The translations under genes and the position numbers were made by a program. Of a stretch of 64,000 nucleotides of DNA, positions 21,101-28,785 are shown in pieces. The notes beneath the pieces are model-generated. The model did not search any database. It was not told the origin of the DNA and saw only the letters and a program-made list of their open reading frames with translations. The DNA comes from SAR324 cluster bacterium (GTDB lineage: Bacteria > SAR324 > NAC60-12), in NCBI GenBank assembly GCA_028281495.1, contig JANQJU010000048.1, forward strand, positions 36,521-100,520, given 5' to 3'. Numbering within the stretch: the stretch's first letter is position 1; the number at the start of each line of letters is the position of its first letter.

Positions 21101-23600
21101 CGAACTGCAAATGCCCAATTATTTTACGGACAGTCCCCAAACCGATTCTGCCGAATATGTTCAAACCGGAGAATGCAATCCACTTCAACAATTGGTGCAA
21201 CTTAAAAACGCTGACACGGGAACCACCCAGTTTATCTATGACAATGCCGGTCGCTTGCGCTTTACCCAAGCGGCCTGCAATGAGGACTCGACCGGGTTTA
21301 GCTACATGAAATATGACGATTTAGGGCGTCGGATCGAGCAAGGCTGGTTGGATCTCACTTGGGACCCGGTTGCGCTAGAAAGCAAAGCGTTGCAACAGAA
21401 CTGGCCCACCGCTGCCGAGATGCCCATTGTGGTTCAAACCATCGCCTATGATGGGGATGGCAACAATCCCAACGCCATCAGTCAACAAGTTCAGGCGATC
21501 ACGAGGAATCCTCCTCCTGAATCCAATCCGGATGCCGGAGAACTGATTTGTACCGAAACCTGGAACTACGATGCTTCAGGAAACATTCGTTCTTCTGCCA
21601 TCCTACTTTCAGGAGCAGTCGCACAACAGGGGGTCTTCCAGTATGCCTACAACAACCTCAACGATCCGATTCAAGTGAGTTATCCCGAAGGGAGTCCACT
21701 GAGTCAGATTTATTATACCTACGATGCGTTGGGACGGATGACAGGTATCGGTACTTCGGCAGATCAAAACTATGATCTAGCAAAGTACTTGTATTCCAGT
21801 GAAGGCAACATCAATGCGGAAATCTTGAACGGAGGAAAACTGACCACCTACTACACCTCCAATGCTCCCGGTTGGATCACCTCCATTCGATCTGTTTCCC
21901 AAGACACTTCACCTCCTTGTTTTGCCCTAGACTATGAATACTATGCCGATTCTGCTGTTTCGAAGGTATCGGAACATTTCAATTTCGGAGAAGAGGCTAT
22001 CGATGGTCAGGCCACTTATACCTGTAGTTACGACGCCGGACTTCAACTGACAAAAATGGTGTCAGCAGAGGATGACTCCAACGGCCAGGAAATCGAACTT
22101 TACGATGCGAATGGCAATATTTGGAAACAAACGGTCAACCAATCTCCCATTGAATTCCGTTATGCTCCAGGAACCAACCAACTGAACCAAGTTCAAGTCG
22201 GAGATGCCACATCGACCGACTTTGCATTCAGTGCCAACGGGTTTGTCACCCAAGCCCCCGTATTGTCTGACTTAAGCCAGGTTCGAAGCTTGGAATACAA
22301 CCCTTGTTTAAACCTCACCTCGAACGTAACCCTATCGGGTAACGAAACCGTTCAAGTCCGTTCGTCTTATGGCAATCAAGGATATCGAGTTTGCAAACAA
22401 ACCACGGGCGAACAAGGATCCACGAGTTGTTATTTCTATGGGGCGAGTTCGCATCCATTGGCGATGGTAAAGAATGGAGAATGGTCGGCTTTTGTGTATG
22501 GTCCCACCGGGCTGACCGCCATGATGAAGGACCAAGCTTATTACCCTCTCAAAGACAACGTCGAAACGATACGTGCCGTCGTGGATGCCACCAATTACCC
22601 CGTGGCTCGATATGATTATCTGCCCTTTGGCGCTTTGAAGGCATCTTGCGGCTCCAACCCCGATATCCTTCCATTTCGATTCACCAGCCAAGTGTGGGAT
22701 GGGGAAGTGGAACTCTATCACTTCAACACCCGTCTGTATGACCCACAATTGCAGCGATTTATGGGTCCCGACCCAGCCCTTCAGTTTCCAAGCCCATATA
22801 TCTATGCGGGCAACAACCCGTTGAACATGGTGGACCCCACCGGCGCCTCTTCCGGCTGGCGCAAATTCGGTGATTTCTTATTGTCAGTTGCCTTAATCGG
22901 GTTCGGATTTGGGTTGGCACGTAAAACGAGCGCATCGTCTCCGGCTAAATGGCTTATCGGTTGGTCGGCTTCGAAGGTCAGTGCAGGTATTGAGAACGCC
23001 GTGGGAAGAACCGGAGATAAGATTGTTGCTTCGGTGGATATGGTCTTCAACCTCGTTTTTGACCTTCCTAAAGCGCCTTCAAAAATCCTAGTTGCGAGTG
23101 GGTTCACTGGGGCGAAATATATCATCAAAAGTGGGGACAACTTTTCACAGAAAAAGTTTTTTTATGCCATCGCGTTCGGAGCGGGAAAGCAGTACCTCAA
23201 TACCCCTTTTGGAGATCTGGCCACAGTTCCCTTGGCCAAGTGGCTCGTGCCGAAATTTGCTCCCGACTTTGTCAAAAACGCTCAACAAAAGATCGAAGCC
23301 GTGCAAGGCAAAATCGAAACAGTTCACGGCAAAATCGAAACGATCAAAGGGGGGGTACAAACGGTCGAGAGAATCATAGGAGGATTACGAAGCCGCATTC
23401 CGGTTGCTTGGCATGAAGGCCGGCTCACATCGGCCACCAACCGATTTGCTCCCAACCTCTCCAGTGAATTGACCGATTTATTGCAGCAAACCGCACGGGG
23501 TAATCCCATCTATACCAAGCTTGAATTGGCAAAAAAGACCGCCCAACAGACCGTGCAAAAAGTTTCAAAAATCTCTGATTTGTCTCCCTACGGGCAATAA
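15186..23600 (+). CDS. Giant SpvB/TcB-like RHS-repeat protein, RHS1
   Basis: 2,804 residues with no signal peptide. The start has TAGGAG seven bases upstream, the same as RHS2. The N-terminus resembles SpvB/TcB proteins: it begins GNLTSSVNLF, with a SLPGR turn and LGLGWDLPI at about 80-88. A middle region (about 530-1000) has repeated WW/YF blades consistent with a beta-propeller. A carbohydrate-binding-like beta-sandwich lies near 1400-1510. YD repeats (YDxxGRL type) fill about 1970-2500. The RHS core follows: FNTRLYDPQLQRFMGPDP near 2510 and NPLNMVDPTGASS near 2545. The canonical DPxGL cleavage end is DPTGA here. A 255-residue tail follows, with hydrophobic stretches and a KIEAVQGKIETVHGKIE repeat. 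By homology to Tc and Rhs toxins this is a shell that encloses its C-terminus. The tail's activity is unrecognised and no immunity gene is evident. Confidence 0.88.
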   Translation: MSNQPNLPAIRGFQMSADSIGNLTSSVNLFRSDVNYSHDLISLPGRMPNHGLDIKISAMLQSNVYEDATTWNRDKPTGSLGLGWDLPITKIIVEDTSSPCSDNWQYVYWEGSPNPLYRNPTPPFLFEVDPKVSSELVNGGTVPAALVTEFGAYGLPLSQQAVCTQAADQWEITDSGYQQQFTLRASDSSNTLSAYDGGQSFQLQNFQFWKVLYYPLYERWVVIKDDGSIFSFGGITEPTAQGYQTSQENSIEWGVRWLSNTSVPLWSGASATNEGQIQQQFAKSWALCRVSDPWGDAIHYTYNGWERDESGMIPGVEQKVGPDGLPYTKALYITKATDVFGQTVQFQYGDKVFDNSTPEAPKEYLDPHKEVPDNAPNAFQDCYETYYLDSLEVYSTQQSLLCRIQFGYEVSPDSQFPALANVNHYSGFLQGATYKRFLTSITTAYPRGTALPGILFRYYLDPDNIEENRGAIRSITYPEGSTGVYRYEKQALPICNRTQTIPPPLKDLNLSTPRVWFGSDYAVNTWYDRAAGKLSLQVFTWQGQWKPWQLDSENPLIFDNSSGLDVTSLDVIANEDFFALTFRTSSETQAYVFQKNNAQPSQWDAATIDGVTTALNTPTLHYPSDSDIQFLGGTNFLLGASMSRVSDQHFYDVVTYRWTTRSWEKQSFFLENYSYFAASNEYYSRFDMEGNVGLYYLDSQLQWHTGDEVQIDDLSTDAYDSLAVVPGISFVVAAKLIHDGTTRDYTYFILQWGADYRFQEVGGSFTFSDPIERSGRYPTSWIPQIVNNSMIGNAGHLLRFNGKLWQENSSLAPAYAPDSGYQLRFAYGPDYGLLITVSDSGIPYPNAKVVGYDANVDSVSDWSQPPTQPNLPDTSPTFQSITDWPSAGGENFLNLSNQVYFRGSSNQWEQVVMEEPMANLQHLVNENAPSTVWEIDNQSLINESPGFMAFAARKSESPLAYHVEVITLKNGQFEKSVEDLAHEKIYLTGSLGYDPGSGVNPGGPHAFVSFPESANNLDEATEIYLNRYAQNAIQGPMKHYSVIGLDIDDGFGLISPTVYQANPDKAAASSDGEVIYYFETTTSPGTSNASNPVSGYKTTTYLNGWDLEAQDNYYDMMTGMLLSEENYDINHTLVSSQKNKWQVFTEVSVSDSNPALGNHMLHGGWICNPEEIQVQDNVTSTTVQEFVAEGFTAPYSGQVLKTTQQFINALGETNTIHTIHTYAYQYDPACVVLNMLQLQAQTTQTWAQRDQEAIPFSAHANTYQGWPCRYGAEVLVPGKQAVFGWKSGPFSNFDYDAYSPDSTATENVQTGWAIKRLVVSRSDLGLVAETINASGTPTSVLFSKDQAYPVAQFENASLSRNQWTYLGFEDYETLDPWTFSGTALVVGDAHIGVTSLGMNHGASAIVSIHPKEHISTYVVGFWVKTPGDYQTDETNGFTVKVLANGEVQSTEQIAFPETQGTWVYQTLGIPLVDEGSQLLLEVKAVNQASQQILLDNVFVGPLVGNLTSRTFVPFTRQLEASMESNGQTLRTVYDCYENELMTVGPEDQVKEFSQGFLSRQGNPEDVFDINSPNADWLIHPALGGSVVRFNDGNSWQQVWQPSGEDSDWTVDGNCLTHTSTTPDTLTWIGQIPERAQNLALYFEVIPQGTLHDPIQLSFSGGYQIQYDPEEGWSFLAADSISMQSPLANPPQMAHQWLLVISENQMIFTGNGQLLFSLQGQWALDQPLQINTGNNGLSFANLTTLFDVRMGLSYQDAAGRDRQTLQLQDFDGNMALVMETISDTMNQQVATTLNAPSNFGKDRDLPLFAYRPHFADVNGFLENMASTWELQGDVADYYRGEKIDGFVIPNAEGYPYRGTRYQAEPEPRVIEQGVASKPYAIHDVQTTTSAERQTTQYVYSSNQGSEDIPAHSFLVNQLISPTKNRSGQWVDQISQTIGTNLLTPDRVTVSQTKQISTYSASESESAQEGWKLTELQMPNYFTDSPQTDSAEYVQTGECNPLQQLVQLKNADTGTTQFIYDNAGRLRFTQAACNEDSTGFSYMKYDDLGRRIEQGWLDLTWDPVALESKALQQNWPTAAEMPIVVQTIAYDGDGNNPNAISQQVQAITRNPPPESNPDAGELICTETWNYDASGNIRSSAILLSGAVAQQGVFQYAYNNLNDPIQVSYPEGSPLSQIYYTYDALGRMTGIGTSADQNYDLAKYLYSSEGNINAEILNGGKLTTYYTSNAPGWITSIRSVSQDTSPPCFALDYEYYADSAVSKVSEHFNFGEEAIDGQATYTCSYDAGLQLTKMVSAEDDSNGQEIELYDANGNIWKQTVNQSPIEFRYAPGTNQLNQVQVGDATSTDFAFSANGFVTQAPVLSDLSQVRSLEYNPCLNLTSNVTLSGNETVQVRSSYGNQGYRVCKQTTGEQGSTSCYFYGASSHPLAMVKNGEWSAFVYGPTGLTAMMKDQAYYPLKDNVETIRAVVDATNYPVARYDYLPFGALKASCGSNPDILPFRFTSQVWDGEVELYHFNTRLYDPQLQRFMGPDPALQFPSPYIYAGNNPLNMVDPTGASSGWRKFGDFLLSVALIGFGFGLARKTSASSPAKWLIGWSASKVSAGIENAVGRTGDKIVASVDMVFNLVFDLPKAPSKILVASGFTGAKYIIKSGDNFSQKKFFYAIAFGAGKQYLNTPFGDLATVPLAKWLVPKFAPDFVKNAQQKIEAVQGKIETVHGKIETIKGGVQTVERIIGGLRSRIPVAWHEGRLTSATNRFAPNLSSELTDLLQQTARGNPIYTKLELAKKTAQQTVQKVSKISDLSPYGQ

Positions 23601-23638
23601 ACTTCGCCCCACATTCCACAACTTTGACGCTTCATTCC

Positions 23639-23756
23639 CTCTGATTGCTGTCGATTTTTGGCGTCAAGGTTGTTCTACGACTTTCCGCAAACCGCAGTGC
23701 ACATCGACCCAGTGAAGTTCAGCCATTCCCGAAAGGGTTCAGGCCGGCACTGCGGT
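23639..23756 (+). promoter_or_regulatory. Leader copy 2: conserved block plus 10-bp perfect hairpin
   Basis: The block CTCTGATTGCTG to TTCTACGACTTTCC (23639-23686) aligns with leaders 1 and 3. It is followed by a perfect inverted repeat, ACCGCAGTGC at 23691-23700 and GCACTGCGGT at 23747-23756. H2 starts 106 bases later behind TAGGAGG. No gene is visible in 23601-23861. Confidence 0.6.
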
Positions 23757-23861
23757 CACCCTCCTTTCAATCTGAAGTAGGGTCGGAAAATACTGGGTCG
23801 TTATTTTGCTTTTTCACCCAATCGATTCATTTCTTTATTAATAAACATATAGGAGGTTCCT

Positions 23862-24767
23862 ATGGCATTCGAAATCGAAAACAAGCGATTCAATGTTAAC
23901 ACGGAAGGCGTTTTCATTTTTTCAGAATCATTCACACAATCTTGTATCGGATTTTCAAAATTCGACTTCCATTATAAACCTTACACAGATCACAAAATAC
24001 AACATATCAGCCTGGATATGAGTACGACCTCATCCGACAATAACTTGGCGGTGAGTGTGTCTGCCCAGTTTCACAATGGTGGGAATAAAAAGATACATTC
24101 CGACTCTTTTGTGAATGTCGTTGCCATGGCTCAGACCGGAGCCAAGGATTCGGATATCCTTTTGACCAATCTCGAAGGAATTTCTCGAGGCAACGACAAG
24201 ATTATTACCGTACCGACGAGTTCAAAGAAAAACGAAGCCGTATTTTTGTCTGGATTCAATTATTCGTATGGCAAAAAGGATCATCAGGTGAACGAAATCT
24301 CAGCTCTGTTGAGCACTCAAGCCATCAATGAAAACCAAGTCCAAATCAAAGGGGATGCCATCATGAAAAATACTCATGGTGATAGCGGTGACGGAACCCT
24401 AGCAGCGGGTTACACCAATGCTGTCGACACAAGTCAATTGTATTGCCTGCATGATTTGGGATCCTTTCAATATCCCAAAACGACGCATGTGGTTCCGAAC
24501 TTCAAACCCCCTGAGGGTTATGACTGGGAACAACTCCAAATCGTCGTCACGGACTTCAAAGCGGCCTTTCCCAAAGGAGACCACAACATAAACACCTTGT
24601 CGACCGGCGTTGATACCTGGACTGCTAAGGTGGAGAAGGATGGTTCCGTCACCCTGACCTTGAGAAATCCGTGTACTTTGATGTTCAACCAAACCGGCAT
24701 CATGGAACAGCAAGATAATGCCAAAAGCTATGTCATGTTAGCGGCACTCGCCCCAGCCCTCAGCTAA
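23862..24767 (+). CDS. Small RHS-partner paralogue H2, orphan (no RHS gene follows)
   Basis: 301 residues, start supported by TAGGAGG. It is homologous to H1 and H3 along its length: MAFEIENKRF at the start, CIGFSKFDFHY, FLSGFNYSYG, VVTDFKAAF, and an ending of MLAALAPALS. It shows the same three-fold repeat. Unlike the other two it is not followed by an RHS gene. A minus-strand AAA-ATPase-like gene comes next. It is the most divergent of the three. It may have lost its RHS partner, or may serve one of the two encoded here in trans. Confidence 0.82.
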   Translation: MAFEIENKRFNVNTEGVFIFSESFTQSCIGFSKFDFHYKPYTDHKIQHISLDMSTTSSDNNLAVSVSAQFHNGGNKKIHSDSFVNVVAMAQTGAKDSDILLTNLEGISRGNDKIITVPTSSKKNEAVFLSGFNYSYGKKDHQVNEISALLSTQAINENQVQIKGDAIMKNTHGDSGDGTLAAGYTNAVDTSQLYCLHDLGSFQYPKTTHVVPNFKPPEGYDWEQLQIVVTDFKAAFPKGDHNINTLSTGVDTWTAKVEKDGSVTLTLRNPCTLMFNQTGIMEQQDNAKSYVMLAALAPALS

Positions 24768-24809
24768 CTTTCAATCAGCGACACTTCTGGGCTTTTTCAA
24801 TTCTCACCA

Positions 24810-24851
24810 ATCGGAGTGATTTCACTATTTTTCCCTGACATTCACTCCGAT
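24810..24851. terminator. 10-bp perfect inverted repeat between convergent genes, candidate bidirectional terminator
   Basis: ATCGGAGTGA at 24810-24819 pairs with TCACTCCGAT at 24842-24851 around a 22-base loop. It lies between the 3' ends of H2 (plus) and the AAA-ATPase-like gene (minus), the expected place for a shared terminator. There is no strong T-run directly after the stem, so an operator or RNA-stabilising hairpin is also possible. Confidence 0.45.
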
Positions 24852-24942
24852 AGTTTATATTTTGATAGTTAGAATTCTTCATCATTTCCTTAGTAATGTT
24901 TCCTTCAGTATTGAAGGAATCAGGCATTCGCATCACACGGTC

Positions 24943-26625
24943 TCACAAGGTCACCGTTTCTAACCAAATCTGTTTGCCTTCAATCACAATCCCGATTCCA
25001 GTCACATCCGTGATGCCTTCGGCTCTCAATTGGGCTGCGTATGCTTTCTCTTGAAGCTGTTTCAGTGCCGCTTCCAGTGCCGTTTCCGCGATCTCATCAT
25101 CCCCCTCATCAATTTTTTTAAATTCGAACACAAAACCGGGTTTTTGAGGTTTTTGGGGAATCACCATCACATCGTAACGGCCATATCCACTTTCACGATT
25201 GGATTGCACCCGATAGTGCGGCAAGTTGAGCAGCATTCCTAACACAAAGGCGTGATACACCTTTTCAGGAGTCTTCCCACTGGTGTCATGATAGCTCAGC
25301 GAATCACGGATGATATTCCGTAAAATTTTACGAAAGAGCGACCAGTCTGCTTGCATCAAGGCGTTCAACAACTCATGCAAACCGGACGGAGAGAGTTGTT
25401 GATTGAGCCATGCTTCCACCGTGTGTTGATAAAAGGCACGAACCTCTAAATTAGGAATTGTGAGATCATATTCCATGACCAGTTTGCTTTCATTCCAATG
25501 TTCGGCAATGGGTTTGAGATAGCCACTGAAGGTTAGGAAATTCCAAATATCTTGGCGTTGTCCCCGCATATCTCTGAGAGCGATATGCTCGTTGAGAGGA
25601 AGGCGTTGAAGAGGTTGCCCATTGAGTAAGGCTTCAACATCGTGTTGAATGTCGGCGGTACTTTCATCGAGTATCAACTGACGCACCACGGCATTCGCAC
25701 TGGTATTGGCCCAATAAGGTTGAGGGTAGGACGGTTGGTGTTTCACATATTCTAATAAGGACCACGGATTATAAATGACTTCCTTACCAAAGAGATATCC
25801 ATTGTACCATTCCTGCAGTTGCTTTTTCTTGAGAGGATCCATGGCCGCTTCTCTTAAGACCCGCTCCACTTCTTGAGGGGTGAAGCCAAAGCATGTGCTG
25901 AATTGGGGTGCCATTAAGGAATACACTTCTAAATTATTCAGATCCGAGAAAATCGACTCCCGCGCGACTCGTAAGATTCCTGTCAGCAAAGCCTTCTTCA
26001 AATAGAGATTTCCCTTGAGTAAGGAACCCAACAATCCCCGTAGGAAGGTCGTCATTTCCTCATAGTAACCTTGCGACCACGCTTCCAACAACGGAGCATC
26101 GTATTCATCAATCAAAACAATCACCGATTGACCAGTCACCTGATGTAAAACCTGACATAACTTCAGCAAGGACGATTGCACGACGTCCATGGGAGAATCA
26201 GCTTGTTGGATGGCTTCGAAAGTTGGCCACTGTTCTTGGGGAATCACGGATTTAAATGATTCGCAAACTCGGAATATTAAGCCTCGTAACCCGAATAAGG
26301 CCTCCTTCCACTCTAAAAATTTGATGCTTTTGAAATCGAGATGAATGACTGGATATTGGCCCTGTTCGGCCATCAGTACCGGGTTCTCCGTGATATGGAG
26401 TCCTTCAAATAAAGTAGACGTGTCCTCTGTATTCCGTTCGAAAAACCAGCGTAGCATTGAAAGATTGAGCGTTTTGCCAAAACGACGCGGTCGAGGCAGC
26501 AACAACACTTCCGCACTATTTTCCCAAAACTCCTTGATCATATGGGTTTTGTCGACATAGTAGAGGTGATTTTCACGAAGTTTGCGAAAGTCATCAACCC
26601 CGATGGGAATTTTGAGAGTGGGCAT
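24943..26625 (-). CDS. AAA-ATPase-like / PD-(D/E)XK nuclease-like protein
   Basis: 560 residues with the standard architecture of this family. An N-terminal AAA-ATPase-like domain begins IPIGVDDFRKLRE, with DKTHMIKEF, LLPRPRRFGKTLN (Walker A-like) and IVLIDEYDAPL (Walker B-like). The C-terminus is PD-(D/E)XK-like: YGRYDVMVIP, FVFEFKKIDE, and the family's usual ALKQLQEKAYA end. GGAGG precedes the ATG. Such genes occur in many copies in Beggiatoa-like, cyanobacterial and Bacteroidetes genomes. Their function is unproven (suspected nuclease or mobile role). It lies inside the RHS cluster, opposite in strand to its neighbours, and probably entered as a separate unit. Confidence 0.9.
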   Translation of the reverse strand: MPTLKIPIGVDDFRKLRENHLYYVDKTHMIKEFWENSAEVLLLPRPRRFGKTLNLSMLRWFFERNTEDTSTLFEGLHITENPVLMAEQGQYPVIHLDFKSIKFLEWKEALFGLRGLIFRVCESFKSVIPQEQWPTFEAIQQADSPMDVVQSSLLKLCQVLHQVTGQSVIVLIDEYDAPLLEAWSQGYYEEMTTFLRGLLGSLLKGNLYLKKALLTGILRVARESIFSDLNNLEVYSLMAPQFSTCFGFTPQEVERVLREAAMDPLKKKQLQEWYNGYLFGKEVIYNPWSLLEYVKHQPSYPQPYWANTSANAVVRQLILDESTADIQHDVEALLNGQPLQRLPLNEHIALRDMRGQRQDIWNFLTFSGYLKPIAEHWNESKLVMEYDLTIPNLEVRAFYQHTVEAWLNQQLSPSGLHELLNALMQADWSLFRKILRNIIRDSLSYHDTSGKTPEKVYHAFVLGMLLNLPHYRVQSNRESGYGRYDVMVIPQKPQKPGFVFEFKKIDEGDDEIAETALEAALKQLQEKAYAAQLRAEGITDVTGIGIVIEGKQIWLETVTL

Positions 26626-26821
26626 GCCGTTCCTCCAGTAGCATTATTCGATCAAGTGATCTTAAGGTCCAAGCAACTTATCGTCAAGAACGGCGGGAAA
26701 AAGCAACCGCTCAACCCCACTAACCGTTCTAAACCCTCATTTCTCAATTTTCTATTAACTCAACCAGATGATTTTAAAAGACTTATTATTGAATACTCCT
26801 TTCTTGAGAAACCAAAATTCT

Positions 26822-27042
26822 GATTTTTACCCAACTTTTACCCACGCCTGAAACTCTACCAGTTAACTCATTAATTTCACTAAACATCTCACTATTTTCA
26901 CCCAAAATTGACTCTGGTTTTTGCTGGATTTCGTCGGCAAGGCTGCTCTACGATTTTCCCAGGTGTACACCAAATCAAACGTTTCATTATCCGTTTGGTT
27001 TGATGGCACCTCGCAGTTGTCTAACTGCCTGAGACAACTGCG
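26822..27042 (+). promoter_or_regulatory. Leader copy 3: conserved block plus two hairpins before the propeller gene
   Basis: The 507-base gap 26626-27132 holds this region and no gene I can support. It aligns with leader 1 from about 26822. The shared block runs from CTCTGGTTTTTGCTGG (26912) to CTCTACGATTTTCCC (26946-26960). Stem A is CAAATCAAACG at 26971-26981 with CGTTTGGTTTG at 26992-27002 (one wobble pair). Stem B is CGCAGTTGTCT at 27012-27022 with AGACAACTGCG at 27032-27042 (perfect). The propeller gene starts 91 bases later. Confidence 0.6.
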
Positions 27043-27132
27043 GACCTCCAGTTAGCGTCCCAAAGCAATCCAATATTTCTTATATTTTAACTAAAAGTTT
27101 ATATTAAAAAACCTAATAACGGAGATTTGACC

Positions 27133-28725
27133 ATGAACCCTTTTGATCAAGTCGTTGCCCTGAGACGAGAAGAAATTTTTCATGTGCAAGAAGCCCAAAG
27201 CACCACAAACCGATTTGCAGGAATCGAGCTTCCTCAAAATCCGTGGATGGCCCCGAATAACTTCAGCAGCCCCCACCAAGACAGTTGGTGTTCCGAATCG
27301 GTTTCGCTGGAGGGTCCTACTGAAAAGAAATTGTTGTTAACCGAGCAATACAATCCATTTGGGTTCACCCCCATTATGGTTTGCAATCGCCAGAATCAAA
27401 TGATTGGCGTTTCCCTCGATTATTTCACCATGCAGTATTGGTTGGTCGTCTTTGACGAGGATTGCCATATCTTGAGCGCATCCCCCGCTGGAAAAAGGAG
27501 TGGGAGTACGTTTGGAGGAGGTTACTTTTACTTGGACAACAACGACAATTCGATCACCGTCCAGAATAACCATATCGTCAGCTACCCCACCCAGAACGTA
27601 CAGCCGAAGCGCGATGACATCTATCCGTTGAAACCCAATTGGAGAAGTGCCGATATCATTGCGTTGGTGACTGGTTCTCCAGAAGGCAATTCTCTGTATT
27701 CCTGCTTACCGGTCTGGGATGCCCAACGTCCCAATTTGTATTGGTGCCTGATTGCCGGACAATACAACTTTGAGGATTATCCCGACAGTACTTTGACATC
27801 TCCCGCTTATATGGCCGTTGTTGAAGTCGTGCCAGAAGGTGATGGCAAATGCAGCACGAATTTGATCGGCTCTCTCCCGCTGAAAAATCAGTGGAACAAC
27901 AACACCTTTGCTGTTGATGAATCCGGCGCCTACGTCGTCACCAATGGTCTTGACGACAACAATCAGTGTACCGAAGGCTACTTATGGGCCTTTGGATTGG
28001 AAGGAGACCAAGTCACGGTCCGCTGGAAGACCCCCTACCAGAATGCAGGCTACAGAAAGCCCGGACAGACGAACATCGGATCCGGAACCACACCTACCCT
28101 GACGGCCTTGGAAGATGGGACGGAACTGGTCGGCATTGTCGACAATGCCGACCCCCGATGCAACGTGATGGTGTGCCATCGGAAAGATGGCTCAATCGTC
28201 ACTGAGGTCCCCTGCTTTGAGAAAATGCGCAGTGCCGACGAGGCTTCCCTTATTGGAGTGCAAGACACGTTTGTGGCTGAAAACAACTTTGGCCATTACC
28301 CCACCTATCCGTTCTCCCAATACGTTCCCAATGGTCCTGGCATGGAAATGCTTCAGGTCCATCCAGCCGAAAGCGATGGCCAACGCGCTGACGAAATTTG
28401 GGATCAATCGGCGGTGCATTTCTATGCCATGAGCATGCTGTGTCGTGAAAGCGGGATCATTTACGCCCATACCTGCGATTGGTCGACTGACATCTCCGCC
28501 GTTCAAGGCGGCATGTATTACGTGAGCGCTTTGGATTCCTTCGACGGACGCCTCATCTGGCGGGTTCCGTTAGGACGCGGTGTGAACTATTGCCACGAAT
28601 ATGGCGGCATCTATTTCAATCGAAACGGAGACCTGTTCATGGGAACCAACCAGTATTTGATCAGCATCAAAAACTTCCACAGCCGTTCGGAAAAGCTAAA
28701 AGCCATCGTGAAGCAAGTCGATTGA
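27133..28725 (+). CDS. Cytoplasmic PQQ/WD-like beta-propeller protein of the RHS module
   Basis: 531 residues from the ATG at 27133, with GGAG eight bases upstream. A TTG two codons earlier is less likely. It has no signal peptide and no membrane segment. Repeated blade-like units end in W or Y strands, for example YWLVVFDEDCHIL, GYLWAFGLEG, and ALDSFDGRLIWRVPLG, the last resembling a PQQ-propeller repeat. It is rich in Cys for a cytosolic protein. It opens the unit propeller-H3-RHS2 with gaps of 60 and 54 bases, and is absent before H1-RHS1. Function unknown. In Tc toxins a propeller joins the translocation pore to the cocoon, so a docking role is possible but untested. Confidence 0.8.
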   Translation: MNPFDQVVALRREEIFHVQEAQSTTNRFAGIELPQNPWMAPNNFSSPHQDSWCSESVSLEGPTEKKLLLTEQYNPFGFTPIMVCNRQNQMIGVSLDYFTMQYWLVVFDEDCHILSASPAGKRSGSTFGGGYFYLDNNDNSITVQNNHIVSYPTQNVQPKRDDIYPLKPNWRSADIIALVTGSPEGNSLYSCLPVWDAQRPNLYWCLIAGQYNFEDYPDSTLTSPAYMAVVEVVPEGDGKCSTNLIGSLPLKNQWNNNTFAVDESGAYVVTNGLDDNNQCTEGYLWAFGLEGDQVTVRWKTPYQNAGYRKPGQTNIGSGTTPTLTALEDGTELVGIVDNADPRCNVMVCHRKDGSIVTEVPCFEKMRSADEASLIGVQDTFVAENNFGHYPTYPFSQYVPNGPGMEMLQVHPAESDGQRADEIWDQSAVHFYAMSMLCRESGIIYAHTCDWSTDISAVQGGMYYVSALDSFDGRLIWRVPLGRGVNYCHEYGGIYFNRNGDLFMGTNQYLISIKNFHSRSEKLKAIVKQVD

Positions 28726-28785
28726 TTTGAAACCACGTTCTTCCCCAAAATCCTTTTCTATCTAAACCAACCATCAGGAGGACTC

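Noticed and set aside
27012..27060. Integron attC-like site (GTCTAAC ... GTTAGCG)
   Set aside because: The ends only partly match the attC consensus and no integrase or cassette array is present; a leader hairpin explains it.
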